A stretch of DNA of 64,000 nt, taken from Alcanivorax nanhaiticus (lineage in GTDB: Bacteria; Pseudomonadota; Gammaproteobacteria; Pseudomonadales; Alcanivoracaceae). The notes under the pieces were generated by a model. The model was given only the letters and a program-made list of their open reading frames with translations. It did no database searches and was not told the DNA's origin. Positions 35,361 to 43,875 of this stretch are shown in pieces. The DNA lies in NCBI RefSeq assembly GCF_000756665.1, contig NZ_ARXV01000012.1:1-64000 (forward strand), in the 5' to 3' direction. The first letter of the stretch is position 1. Every line of letters starts with the position of its first letter. A program made the position numbers and the translations under genes.

Positions 35361-36382
35361 TGATGGATCGTATACCGGTAGTGGTGCTGACTGGATTTCT
35401 TGGTAGCGGCAAGACCACCCAGCTGAACGCCTGGCTACAGCAGCGGCAGGATCTGGCCGTGCTGATCAATGAAATGGGCGACATCGGTATTGATCAGCAT
35501 TTGACGGCGCAATCTGGCGTGCCGGTGACGTTGCTGGCAGGTGGATGCGTATGCTGTGTGGTGCAGGGTTCACTGTCCTCGACGCTCCGCAATCTGTTTA
35601 TGGCGCGCAAGAACGGCGATATTCCCGCGTTCACCCGGATCGTGCTGGAAACCACTGGTGCGGCGGAGCCCTCGGGCGTGCTGGCTCCCCTGGAGCAGGA
35701 TGCCTGGCTGAAAAAGCGCTTCTACTGCCAGTCTGTGCTGACGGTGGTGAATGTTGCCGCCGGTGTGGACTCCATTCAGCGCCATCCGGAGTGCCTTGAG
35801 CAAATCCAGGCAGCGGATGTGCTGTTGTTGTCACGAACCGATCAGGTCGATGGCGCGAGGCTGGTCGGCTTTCAGCAACAACTTGTCGCGCTGAATCGTG
35901 AGGCCGATCAGGTATCAACGCCGGCGGCGGCAGAGCTGTTGGAGCGTCAGTTTGAGCGGCGCTGCCGTATTACGGGGCGTCTCAGCATTGTTGCGCCGGA
36001 GTCATCGTCTTTTGCTCCCCGGGTTAGTGAGCCGTTGCCTACCTCCTCCTCCCGCCACCAGCTTTACAGTGCTGCTTTGATCTGGGCACATGGGTTGAGC
36101 TGGGTGCACTGGCAGGCTGCATTACAGCAGCTGGCTGGCCAGTGCGGTGATGCCCTGGTACGGGTGAAAGGTCTGCTTCGCGTGGAAGGCCTGGACGGTC
36201 CTCTGCTGGTTCAATGGGTGGGCACGGCCGAACCTGAACTGACCCCCATGAATCAGTGGCCGGATGGCGATACTCAAACGCGTCTGGTATTGATTGTGCG
36301 TCATGACGATCCTGATTTTGTCCATCAACAAATGGCACACTGGCAATCATTGCTGACACAGCTCCTTGCCTCTGGCCACTGA
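35360..36382 (+). CDS. COG0523/CobW-family GTPase, putative metallochaperone
   Basis: The 340-residue G3E-family GTPase has the P-loop GFLGSGKTT, the conserved NEMGDIGID switch segment, the metal-binding GGCVCC motif (CxCC) and a truncated C-terminal CobW_C domain. Relatives transfer Zn or Co to client enzymes. The gene starts at ATG 35360 overlapping the pyrC stop, so the two are translationally coupled. This suggests the client may be the zinc-dependent dihydroorotase itself (inference). No Zur box is obvious upstream of pyrC. An extra TTG start at 35357 is possible. Confidence 0.88.
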   Translation: MMDRIPVVVLTGFLGSGKTTQLNAWLQQRQDLAVLINEMGDIGIDQHLTAQSGVPVTLLAGGCVCCVVQGSLSSTLRNLFMARKNGDIPAFTRIVLETTGAAEPSGVLAPLEQDAWLKKRFYCQSVLTVVNVAAGVDSIQRHPECLEQIQAADVLLLSRTDQVDGARLVGFQQQLVALNREADQVSTPAAAELLERQFERRCRITGRLSIVAPESSSFAPRVSEPLPTSSSRHQLYSAALIWAHGLSWVHWQAALQQLAGQCGDALVRVKGLLRVEGLDGPLLVQWVGTAEPELTPMNQWPDGDTQTRLVLIVRHDDPDFVHQQMAHWQSLLTQLLASGH

Positions 36383-36565
36383 TACGGGCTTGTTTCCTGA
36401 CGGGGATTCCTTTCCCGCTATCGCGCCCATTGCACTGGTTGATATGCTGGTGTTTGATCATCAAACAGGATCGATCTGCAGTGGCCGAATCGGGATTTAT
36501 CTGCTGGGTCTGATCCTGGCGACCTGTGTGTCAAAACTTCCTCGCACTGACAAAAAGGGAATGCT

Positions 36566-38716
36566 GTGACCGAACGGATGGAAAGTGTTGAGCGTGCCGT
36601 TGATGCGGTAATCGAAAAAACCGGTGGCGACATTCGTCTGGCCATGCCGCTGGGTTTGGGTAAACCCAACCGCTTCGTTAACGCGCTTTATCGCCGGGTT
36701 GAGCAGGATGACAGCCTGTCACTGGATATTTTCACCGCGTTGTCGCTTGGGCGGCCTGGTGCCGGTAGCGATCTTGAAAGCCGTTTCCTGAAACCCTTCG
36801 CGGAGCGGGTGTTCGGGGATTACGAAGAGCTGGCGTATCTCAAGCCGGTAAAGAAAGGCTCATTGCCAGACAACATCCGTGTGTTTGAGTTCTTCTTTCA
36901 GCCAGGCAGCATGCTTGGCAGTGACGGTGCCCAGCAGCACTACATCAGCAGTAACTACACCCACGTAGCCCGAGACCTGAATGCCCGAGGCATTAATGTG
37001 GTGGCCCAGTTGCTGGCCCATCGTCAGGTGGAAGGCAGTGACGAGTACAGTTTTTCCTGTAACCCTGAAGTGACGCTGGATCTGATGCCGTTGTTGCTGG
37101 CGCGCAGGGAGGCCGGTGAGACCATTGTTTCAGTCGGTCAGATTCACCGTGATTTGCCGTTCATGGAAAATGATGCCCGGCTGGATGACTGGCTGCCGCA
37201 CATGGATATTCTGGTAGATGACCCGCAGGGCCACAGCCGGTTATTCAGCACACCCAACATGCCTGTGAATGTGCAGGATCATTTTGTTGGCTTGCATGCC
37301 AGCACGCTGATTCGTGATGGCGGGACTCTTCAGATTGGTATTGGTGCACTAGGCGATGCCCTGGTCCACCATTTGCGCCTGCGTGATCAGGACAATCAAC
37401 GTTACCTGCGCCCGTTGAAGGATTGGGGCATTCCCGATGCGCAACAACAGATGATCGATCAGGAAGGTGGCACAGGCGCTTTCCGCGAAGGTCTGTATGG
37501 CTGCAGCGAGATGGTGACCCACGGTTTGTTGCAGCTGGTTCACGACGGCATTATCCGCCGCCCGGTGTACGATTGGGAGCCGCTGCAGCAGTTGGAGATG
37601 CATGAACCAACGTTGCCCGGGCTGGCCTTGCTCGATGCCTTGCGTGAGCAGTCCGCTATCAGCCGGCGTCTGGATCGTGCCCAAATTCGAGCCTTGAAGC
37701 GTTTTGGTATTTTCCGCGAGGGAGTGAGCAAGCAGGGCGATGAGCTTGAGCTTCCCAACGGTGTGCGGATTGCCAATGACCTTGATGACCGTGCCAGCCG
37801 CGAAGCGTTGAAAGCGGTATTCGGTGATCGTCTGCGTGGCGGCATCGTGATGCACGGTGGCTTCTTTCTTGGCCCGGAAGCGTTCTACCAGCGATTACGC
37901 GAGATGGACGAGGCCCAGCGTTCGGCTATTAACATGACGCGCATCAGCTTTGTGAACCACTTGTATGGCGATGAGGGTCTCAAGCGCCTGCAGCGCCAGG
38001 ATGCCCGTTTTGTGAATACCGCCTTCACCGTCACCTTGCTGGGTGCAGGGGTAGCGGATCAAATTGATGACGGGCGTGTCCTGAGCGGGGTTGGGGGACA
38101 GTACAACTTCGTTAGCCAGGCCCATGAGCTGGAAGGTGCCCGCTCTGTTCTCATGGTGCGGGCATGGCGGGAAAGGGCCAGCGAGGCCATGAGTAATGTG
38201 GTCTTTGGTTATGCCCACAATACCATCCCGCGTCATCTTCGAGACGTAGTGGTGACGGAATATGGTGTCGCTGATCTGCGCGGCAAGACCGATGAAGAGG
38301 TGGTCATGGCCATGTTGAATGTGTCTGACAGTCGTTTCCAGATTGCACTAATGGAAGAGGCCCAGGCGGCAGGCAAGCTACGCAAGGACTACCAGATTCC
38401 GGAAGCGCACCGGCGCAATAACCCAGAGCATCTCCATGACATTGCCGCGAGCTGTGGCGACACCAGTTTCCCGTTATTCCCCCTGGGAGCAGATTTCACA
38501 AACACGGAGCAGCGTCTGCTCAAGGCGCTGACCTGGCTTAAGGAAAAAGTGAGTCACAAGGAATACATGGAACTGGGCAACAAGGCATTGTTTCATGAAG
38601 GTAGTGAAACAGAGTTTGCAGAGGAGCTGAAACGGATGGAGTTAAGTGATCCGGATGGGGTAAAGGAGCATCTCTATCAGCGTTTGCTGCTCACTGCTCT
38701 GGAAGCCGCTGGCTAA
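36566..38716 (+). CDS. Acetyl-CoA hydrolase/CoA-transferase family protein
   Basis: The 716-residue protein is a long member of the acetyl-CoA hydrolase/transferase family. An N-terminal CoA-transferase-like half begins LAMPLGLGKPNRFVNALYRR. The C-terminal half holds the conserved GGQYNFVSQAHELEGARSV and TEYGVADLRGKTDEEV. It is longer than the roughly 500-residue 4-hydroxybutyrate or acetate CoA-transferases, with an inserted middle region. It probably moves CoA between organic acids or hydrolyses acyl-CoA. The start is GTG 36566 after AGGGA. It ends at a hairpin and is convergent with the DUF4282 gene. Confidence 0.85.
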   Translation: MTERMESVERAVDAVIEKTGGDIRLAMPLGLGKPNRFVNALYRRVEQDDSLSLDIFTALSLGRPGAGSDLESRFLKPFAERVFGDYEELAYLKPVKKGSLPDNIRVFEFFFQPGSMLGSDGAQQHYISSNYTHVARDLNARGINVVAQLLAHRQVEGSDEYSFSCNPEVTLDLMPLLLARREAGETIVSVGQIHRDLPFMENDARLDDWLPHMDILVDDPQGHSRLFSTPNMPVNVQDHFVGLHASTLIRDGGTLQIGIGALGDALVHHLRLRDQDNQRYLRPLKDWGIPDAQQQMIDQEGGTGAFREGLYGCSEMVTHGLLQLVHDGIIRRPVYDWEPLQQLEMHEPTLPGLALLDALREQSAISRRLDRAQIRALKRFGIFREGVSKQGDELELPNGVRIANDLDDRASREALKAVFGDRLRGGIVMHGGFFLGPEAFYQRLREMDEAQRSAINMTRISFVNHLYGDEGLKRLQRQDARFVNTAFTVTLLGAGVADQIDDGRVLSGVGGQYNFVSQAHELEGARSVLMVRAWRERASEAMSNVVFGYAHNTIPRHLRDVVVTEYGVADLRGKTDEEVVMAMLNVSDSRFQIALMEEAQAAGKLRKDYQIPEAHRRNNPEHLHDIAASCGDTSFPLFPLGADFTNTEQRLLKALTWLKEKVSHKEYMELGNKALFHEGSETEFAEELKRMELSDPDGVKEHLYQRLLLTALEAAG

Positions 38717-38740
38717 GCTCAGGTTTGGCATATCTCTGGC

Positions 38741-38771
38741 GTGAGCCTGTACTTGCGAGTAACAGGCTCAC
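38741..38771. terminator. Hairpin between convergent genes
   Basis: Stem GTGAGCCTGT/ACAGGCTCAC (10 bp, perfect) with an 11-nt loop. It lacks a T tract on either strand but sits exactly between two converging genes. Confidence 0.6.
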
Positions 38772-38783
38772 ACTAGCCGAGAA

Positions 38784-39320
38784 TTATTCCGGTTTGTCCT
38801 TCTGGTTTTTCCGGCTTTCTTCCTTGCGCGGTGGTCGCTCGGCTTTGGGGGTAGGGGAGCGCCCTGAGAGTACCCGCCAGAATGGAATGCGGCGGGTCAC
38901 AGAGACCATTTCATCCACCGTGTCGCCAATGCCCGACAGGCGATCGACAGTGTCGCGGAGCCCCACCAGTTCATCCACGTGTTCGGAAATCTTGAACACC
39001 ACCATGTAGAACTCAAGCAACGCCCGCAGCACAGATGCCAGTACCAGAAACGTTACGGGTGCGGCGACAAAGAAATAGAAAAGACCACGCCAGGTCGAGG
39101 CCATGAAGGCTTCCACGCAAAGGTACAGCAGTCCCATGGCAATCGCAGCCAGTGCAATGCCGTACACTCCCGGCAGCACCTGAATGATCATGTACTTGTC
39201 GAAGCGGAAATTGAACAGCTCTCGCCAGTATTGAACGATCCAGAAAAAACCTCGACGCAGTTTTTCGTTCACTTTTCTTGGCGGTGCCTCTTGGGCTTCA
39301 GGATTTTTGTTGTCTACCAT
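38784..39320 (-). CDS. DUF4282 membrane protein
   Basis: The 178-residue protein has a basic N-terminal cytoplasmic segment, two membrane helices (about 47-70 and 81-103) and a cytoplasmic tail rich in Lys, Glu and Pro. The pattern (FDKYMIIQVLPGVYGIALA, then LRALLEFYMVVFKISEHV) fits DUF4282. Its function is unknown. It overlaps the stop of the DUF2804 gene by 7 bp in the same direction. It is the last gene of a minus-strand run of four genes (PadR, DUF1853, DUF2804, DUF4282). Confidence 0.8.
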   Translation of the reverse strand: MVDNKNPEAQEAPPRKVNEKLRRGFFWIVQYWRELFNFRFDKYMIIQVLPGVYGIALAAIAMGLLYLCVEAFMASTWRGLFYFFVAAPVTFLVLASVLRALLEFYMVVFKISEHVDELVGLRDTVDRLSGIGDTVDEMVSVTRRIPFWRVLSGRSPTPKAERPPRKEESRKNQKDKPE

Positions 39321-40348
39321 TTCGCGTATTGCTCCTCGACGAAGCCAAAGCGGTTGCTGATGGCAATGGTGCTGCCGTCATCAAGACGCAGCTCGCCATC
39401 AAAGCGACCGAAAAGTTGATTGAAGTTACTGGCGAACAAACCCAGGTTCAGGCGTTCGCGATGATTGCCGCTGGGGGTAAAGGTCAGATCCACACGACCA
39501 CACAGGCTGCGGATGCGCCAGGGCTGCATCAGATCATCACGCTGATAATCGAACATGACCCCGTCAGTAGGAATCATGACGTCGTCCACCCACAGGCAGT
39601 TTTCCGAGAAGGTGGTTTCGTTAACCCCGCAGGACAGGTTCAGGCCGATGCGTTTGCCATCGGCTTCTGTGGACAGACAAGCCCAGTTCCAGAAGGTTTC
39701 CCGGCGCATATAACCGGCGGAAAAATCATGATGACCACATGCGCCCAACGCTTCCAGTGTTTGGGTGTTGCCCGCTCGAGTCAGCGTGCCGGTCACGGTT
39801 TTGCCGGCCACCTTATTGGCATAGACCCAACCATTGACACCGGTACGGGTGCAAAGGGACATGGGCTGATAGTCACTGCCTTCTTCCATGGTCGCCTGCA
39901 ATTGCAGGCCATCCAGTGCAATGGCCAGAGTTTTGGTCAGGGCTCCATTGTTGTCCTGGTAGCCTAGCTCGATATCCACCCCTTTCTGTTGAAAACGGCT
40001 ACGCCCTTCGCGAGGCGAGTTGGACATTTGCAAATCGCGGCCCAGCGGGGAGCGCCAGGTGTACTCTTTCAGCGTGCCGGTTTTGGGTTCGAAGACATAG
40101 AAAAATGCCATGCCCAGCCAGGCGGTGTGTGCCAGGGCACAGCCTGCCAAAAGATCATCACTGATGATGCCGAAGTACTGGAACTGCTTGTAATGAAAAT
40201 GGCGCGCCATGGCACCGGCCCGGCTGCCCATGGGGGTGCGATAATCCGCATCGCGACCATTCACCAGAGAAACAGTGTCAGGGAAAACGCCCAATGCTAC
40301 CTGTCCCCGGTCGTTCACTAACGGGGAAGGTTGAGGTTGAAAATTCAT
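39314..40348 (-). CDS. DUF2804 family protein
   Basis: The 344-residue protein is a full-length DUF2804 member, rich in beta strands with conserved FHYKQFQYFG, WSP-like EYTWRSPLGRDLQMSN and NWACLS. The fold resembles lipocalin-like beta sandwiches, and no enzymatic motif is visible. It is cytoplasmic, with no signal peptide. It overlaps DUF1853 upstream by 4 bp and DUF4282 downstream, so the four genes from PadR on form one transcript. Its function is unknown. Confidence 0.85.
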   Translation of the reverse strand: MNFQPQPSPLVNDRGQVALGVFPDTVSLVNGRDADYRTPMGSRAGAMARHFHYKQFQYFGIISDDLLAGCALAHTAWLGMAFFYVFEPKTGTLKEYTWRSPLGRDLQMSNSPREGRSRFQQKGVDIELGYQDNNGALTKTLAIALDGLQLQATMEEGSDYQPMSLCTRTGVNGWVYANKVAGKTVTGTLTRAGNTQTLEALGACGHHDFSAGYMRRETFWNWACLSTEADGKRIGLNLSCGVNETTFSENCLWVDDVMIPTDGVMFDYQRDDLMQPWRIRSLCGRVDLTFTPSGNHRERLNLGLFASNFNQLFGRFDGELRLDDGSTIAISNRFGFVEEQYAKW

Positions 40349-41157
40349 GCGTGAGGCCAGCTGACAGGGACAATAAAACCCGGCTCAGGGCGCAGTGTGG
40401 AGCAGACCATGAGCGGACGTGATTGAGCCTCAACATAGTCAATGAGCTCTGGCGTATCAATAAAAGTGGTACTTTTGTCCGACATTGATGGAGTGGGCCA
40501 GTTTTTCTTCTCAATGATCCGCCAGCGTTGTTGTGGAAGGGTGCGTGCTGGTAGCCACCAGCCTCTTTCATGATGTGGATGACGAAGCGGTTCCTCCGGG
40601 TGTCCATTGCGGTAGAAAAGCCTTCCCCGGGTAAGCAATGCCTGGCCGTTGACCTTCAATCCGCGCTGCGCCAGCAGCTTTCGTGATGCAGGGAGTAAAC
40701 TGCGCGGCAATTGCTGTTCAAACAAGTGTTTGTGCTTGCGTTCCAGCGTGTCCCGGCTGTTAGGGCCGTACCACTGTTCGGGTGTGCCAAGATAGAACTT
40801 CAGGGCCAGTTCCCAGTGCCAGAGTTTGCCGCTTTCCAGATCGCGCACCAACATATCCAGCTCACCGAGCGTGGTCTGGCCGTCCCGAATGGGCAGGTTT
40901 CTCTCCACCAGTTCCAGTCCTTCACTGGCGCACACCAAAGCCGCCACCCATTGCTCAAACGCCAGACCCAACCGCTGGGGTTGACTGGTTTCTGCAAGCC
41001 ATTCGGCGGCACGATTTATCAGACCGGGGTCTCGTTGCCATTCACGCTGCAACTGAAGGCCGGCATCCGCATAAGGTGGGCAAGCTAGCAAGGAGGGAGC
41101 CTGAACCAGCCAGCTTAGCTGGCCATGCAGACTCCCGTTGACCGGAGCTGTGATCAT
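40345..41157 (-). CDS. DUF1853 family protein
   Basis: The 270-residue protein matches the DUF1853 family: LSWLVQAPSLLACP at the N-terminus, LGLAFEQWVAALV, then GELDMLVRDLESGKLWHWELALKFYL. The acidic and lysine-containing core (E-x(n)-D-x(n)-ExxxKF) has the look of a PD-(D/E)XK nuclease fold; this is my inference. It overlaps the PadR gene upstream by 4 bp (ATGA) and DUF2804 downstream by 4 bp. No cellular function is known. Confidence 0.82.
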   Translation of the reverse strand: MITAPVNGSLHGQLSWLVQAPSLLACPPYADAGLQLQREWQRDPGLINRAAEWLAETSQPQRLGLAFEQWVAALVCASEGLELVERNLPIRDGQTTLGELDMLVRDLESGKLWHWELALKFYLGTPEQWYGPNSRDTLERKHKHLFEQQLPRSLLPASRKLLAQRGLKVNGQALLTRGRLFYRNGHPEEPLRHPHHERGWWLPARTLPQQRWRIIEKKNWPTPSMSDKSTTFIDTPELIDYVEAQSRPLMVCSTLRPEPGFIVPVSWPHA

Positions 41158-41702
41158 GCAGAGGTGGGCAGGTCTTCCCGTTTGCGCAGTTCGGCACGGA
41201 CCTCATCCGCCCAGCTCAACCAGGCGCGTTGGTCGAGAATGCCACGGCGCAAGGTCAGGTAGGTGTAAGTGTCCTTTTCACTGTTACGCTCGGACAGTGC
41301 CTGGGCAAGCTCCTCAAAGGTGCTTAGTCGCTCGCGGCGCAGGTCGGCCTGATCTTCCAGTTCCCGAAGCACGGCTGACGGCTCACTAAGGGCACCACCA
41401 GCAATTTTCACCATGAAGGCGTCACGAATGCGGGGTGGGGCTGCGGGTTTGCGCAGCCAGCGAATCAATTCATCACGGCCGGCTTCGGTAATGCGATAGA
41501 GTTTTTTGTCTGGTTTGCCGTCTTGGGGAATATGGCGGTACTTCACCATATCCTGCTCATTCAGTTTGCCCAGTTCCAGATAGATCTGTTGATGCGTGGC
41601 GTTCCAGACCAGGCCGATGCTGTTGGCAAACTCGCGAGCGAGGTCGTAACCGCTGGCTTCTTGATCTTGTAGCAATACAAGTATGGCATGGCGCAAAGAC
41701 AC
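41154..41702 (-). CDS. PadR-family transcriptional regulator
   Basis: The 182-residue protein starts with a PadR winged-helix domain (AILVLLQDQEASGYDLAREF, VWNATHQQIYLELGKLNEQD, KKLYRITEAGRDEL). A helical C-terminal dimerisation domain follows, of the Vir/PadR C-terminal type. I chose GTG 41702 because GAGGAG is 6 nt upstream; the frame extends to 41741 without a ribosome binding site. It heads the overlapping run PadR-DUF1853-DUF2804-DUF4282 and probably autoregulates it. The effector is unknown, but phenolic acids are typical. Confidence 0.87.
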   Translation of the reverse strand: MSLRHAILVLLQDQEASGYDLAREFANSIGLVWNATHQQIYLELGKLNEQDMVKYRHIPQDGKPDKKLYRITEAGRDELIRWLRKPAAPPRIRDAFMVKIAGGALSEPSAVLRELEDQADLRRERLSTFEELAQALSERNSEKDTYTYLTLRRGILDQRAWLSWADEVRAELRKREDLPTSA

Positions 41703-41910
41703 GGCTGACTCCTCGTCCTGATTAAATATAGGTAATACCATATTGATAGTAGAGAGCCGTGTTATTGCTGCGCAATCCGTTGAATAAGTAGTTTTGTAAA
41801 AACTTGGTGAGATTGCCCTTCAGTAGTTGTCCTGTGTAAGTATTTGTTATTAAAAGACGTGCACTATGTAGGTCGAGTTATTCAGTGGGCAACGGCCTGT
41901 GCGACGAGTG

Positions 41911-42600
41911 TCAACGCTGCCGTTCTGCGAATGCCATGAGCATGCTGGCCTGGTACTGGGCTGATGCCGTGAGTTGGTCGTTGTCGAGCTTGGGGACCAG
42001 ATTATGGATCAGGCTGCGGGAGGCCTTGCGGGTGGTCTCTACTCCCACGCTGGCCAGTTTACGCAGCACAGGACCGAACCCCAGCAGGGCCATGGGTTCC
42101 TCGAAGTACCAGCGGATGGTTTCGTTGGTGATATCGAGCAGATACTCCTCCAGCTCACGGCGGGCCTCGTCGTATTCGCCATTGGCGCATAAATCGGGCA
42201 GGTTGTTGCCCTTGAGTGCCATGCTTTCGCTCACAGGAAAAGCCACATACCAGCCCTCGCCCTGGCTGCCTGGCTGGCGAATCGTGTCCATGTACTGTGC
42301 CGCCGCCTTGTTTTGTTCCAGATCCATCTTTTTGGCACTACGGCCGATCACCAGAGAGGTGGCCTTGCTGATGGTCTGGCAGGTCATGTTAACCACTCGA
42401 AACATGCTGGCAGACAAACCCGCCGCTTCGGCGGCGCGCACCATGAAGGAGTGCAGGGCTTCGTCAATGAAAATGCCCATGATGGCTTCAATTTCCTTGG
42501 GCTCCGGCTTGCTGGCACCGCCTTGCATGTGATTGATGAAGGCCTCGGTTTTGCTGTGCAGGGTCTCGCTGGACAGGAAAGCCACGTGGGGTATTGTCAT
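41911..42600 (-). CDS. Conserved hypothetical protein
   Basis: I do not recognise a named family in this 229-residue protein. It is mostly alpha-helical and cytoplasmic with no membrane segment. The first 10 residues (TIPHVAFLS) are followed by long helices and a few aromatic clusters (IRWYFEEPMALLGFGPVLRKL). ATG 42600 is supported by GAGGAG 7 nt upstream. It is a single gene divergent from the YbjN gene (140 bp apart). Codon use looks like its neighbours, so recent transfer is not suggested. Confidence 0.75.
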   Translation of the reverse strand: MTIPHVAFLSSETLHSKTEAFINHMQGGASKPEPKEIEAIMGIFIDEALHSFMVRAAEAAGLSASMFRVVNMTCQTISKATSLVIGRSAKKMDLEQNKAAAQYMDTIRQPGSQGEGWYVAFPVSESMALKGNNLPDLCANGEYDEARRELEEYLLDITNETIRWYFEEPMALLGFGPVLRKLASVGVETTRKASRSLIHNLVPKLDNDQLTASAQYQASMLMAFAERQR

Positions 42601-42740
42601 TCTTGTTCTCCTCAGGCTGGAAGAAAGGATGATACGCGTGGGGATTTGATTGCCCAATGACCAAAATTGCCCATTTTCTATTCCTTTTTGGCTGCCGATA
42701 GATGATGATTCGCGGCCATTGCTGGGTGTAAGGAGCAAGC

Positions 42741-43208
42741 ATGTTAGGCGTCATTCAGGTGGATGCAGACCAGGTTAAACAGTGGTTACTGCAAGCCAAT
42801 ATCCAACATTATATCTGCGAACATTGTCATGGCTTGCACCTGTCTGAGTTGCAGGGCCGTGAAGGCGTGGTGGATTCCCGCCTGTTTGTGGAAGAGGATG
42901 GCGTGCTGCTCACCACCGAACTGGAGGTACGTCCGGCTGCACTGTTTGCTGTTCAGGCTGAGCTTAGCCGCCTTAACATGGCTTATCCTTCTATCAAGCT
43001 GTTCCTCGACGTCAATGACGATTCTCTGCCGCGCCTGGTGGCCTGCGATCTGCTGCTGAGTCGTCGTGGTATTACCTTCGATCAGTTCATCTATTTTGTG
43101 CAGGCTACGGTGGATGCCACGCTGCAGCTGATGGATGAGTGTCAGGAATATCACTGGCTGATCTGGCCGGATGAGATGGACAGTCCTCCTGGTGAGGCGC
43201 TGCACTGA
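42741..43208 (+). CDS. YbjN domain-containing protein
   Basis: The 155-residue protein fits the YbjN family (type III secretion chaperone-like fold): HYICEHCHGLHLSELQG, then FVEEDGVLLTTELEVRP, and a C-terminal helical pair. The CEHCH segment could bind a metal, though this is not established. E. coli YbjN influences motility and stress gene expression by an unknown mechanism. The next gene starts 1 bp after its stop, so both are in one operon with the 2OG oxygenase. Confidence 0.8.
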   Translation: MLGVIQVDADQVKQWLLQANIQHYICEHCHGLHLSELQGREGVVDSRLFVEEDGVLLTTELEVRPAALFAVQAELSRLNMAYPSIKLFLDVNDDSLPRLVACDLLLSRRGITFDQFIYFVQATVDATLQLMDECQEYHWLIWPDEMDSPPGEALH

Positions 43209-43209
43209 C

Positions 43210-43875
43210 ATGCATGAGAACGCGGATCTGGTCGGCGGGGTAGGCGGTGGTCACCTTGATGGTCTGATCGAATCCCTGGTGCGACAAGGCTTTGCTGTGT
43301 CACCGGGCTTTGCGCCGCTCTCATTAGTACGCGCCTTGCGCAAGGAAGCCATGGAACGCGATCAGTTGGGTGAATTTCGTCTTGCCGGCATTGGTCGCCG
43401 TCAGGATCACCAGAAAGACACCCGTGTACGCAGCGATCGGACCTGCTGGCTCAAGTCAGAAACCCTGGCCCAGTGTCAGTGGCTGGAGCACATGGAAGCA
43501 CTGCGCCTTGCCGTCAACCAATCCTTGTATATGGGGTTGTTCGAACTGGAGTCCCACTTTGCTATCTATGGGCCGGGGGATTATTACCAGCGACATCTCG
43601 ATGCCTTTAACGGCAACAATGGACGCTTGTTGTCGGTGGTGTTGTACCTGAACGAAGGCTGGCAGAGTGAATGGGGTGGTCGGTTACGTATCTGGCCGGA
43701 GCCGGATGCCACATCTGTTGCCACTGAAGTCGAGCCGGTAGCAGGCACCCTGGTGGCTTTCCTGAGCGAGAAAATTCCCCACGAAGTCTTGGCAGCCACG
43801 CAGGAACGCTACAGTATTGCGGGATGGTTCCGATGCAACAACACCACCGCCGACTGGCTCGATCCGCCACGCTGA
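43210..43875 (+). CDS. 2OG-Fe(II) oxygenase
   Basis: The 221-residue protein is a prolyl-4-hydroxylase-like 2-oxoglutarate/Fe(II) dioxygenase. The iron triad is HxD (His129, Asp131 in YYQRHLDAF) and His191 (IPHEVL). Arg200, which binds 2-oxoglutarate, follows in QERYSIAGWF. It hydroxylates a substrate I cannot name; relatives act on proteins or small molecules. I chose ATG 43210, 1 bp after the YbjN stop. The following secreted-protein gene overlaps its 3' end by about 50 bp. Confidence 0.9.
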   Translation: MHENADLVGGVGGGHLDGLIESLVRQGFAVSPGFAPLSLVRALRKEAMERDQLGEFRLAGIGRRQDHQKDTRVRSDRTCWLKSETLAQCQWLEHMEALRLAVNQSLYMGLFELESHFAIYGPGDYYQRHLDAFNGNNGRLLSVVLYLNEGWQSEWGGRLRIWPEPDATSVATEVEPVAGTLVAFLSEKIPHEVLAATQERYSIAGWFRCNNTTADWLDPPR

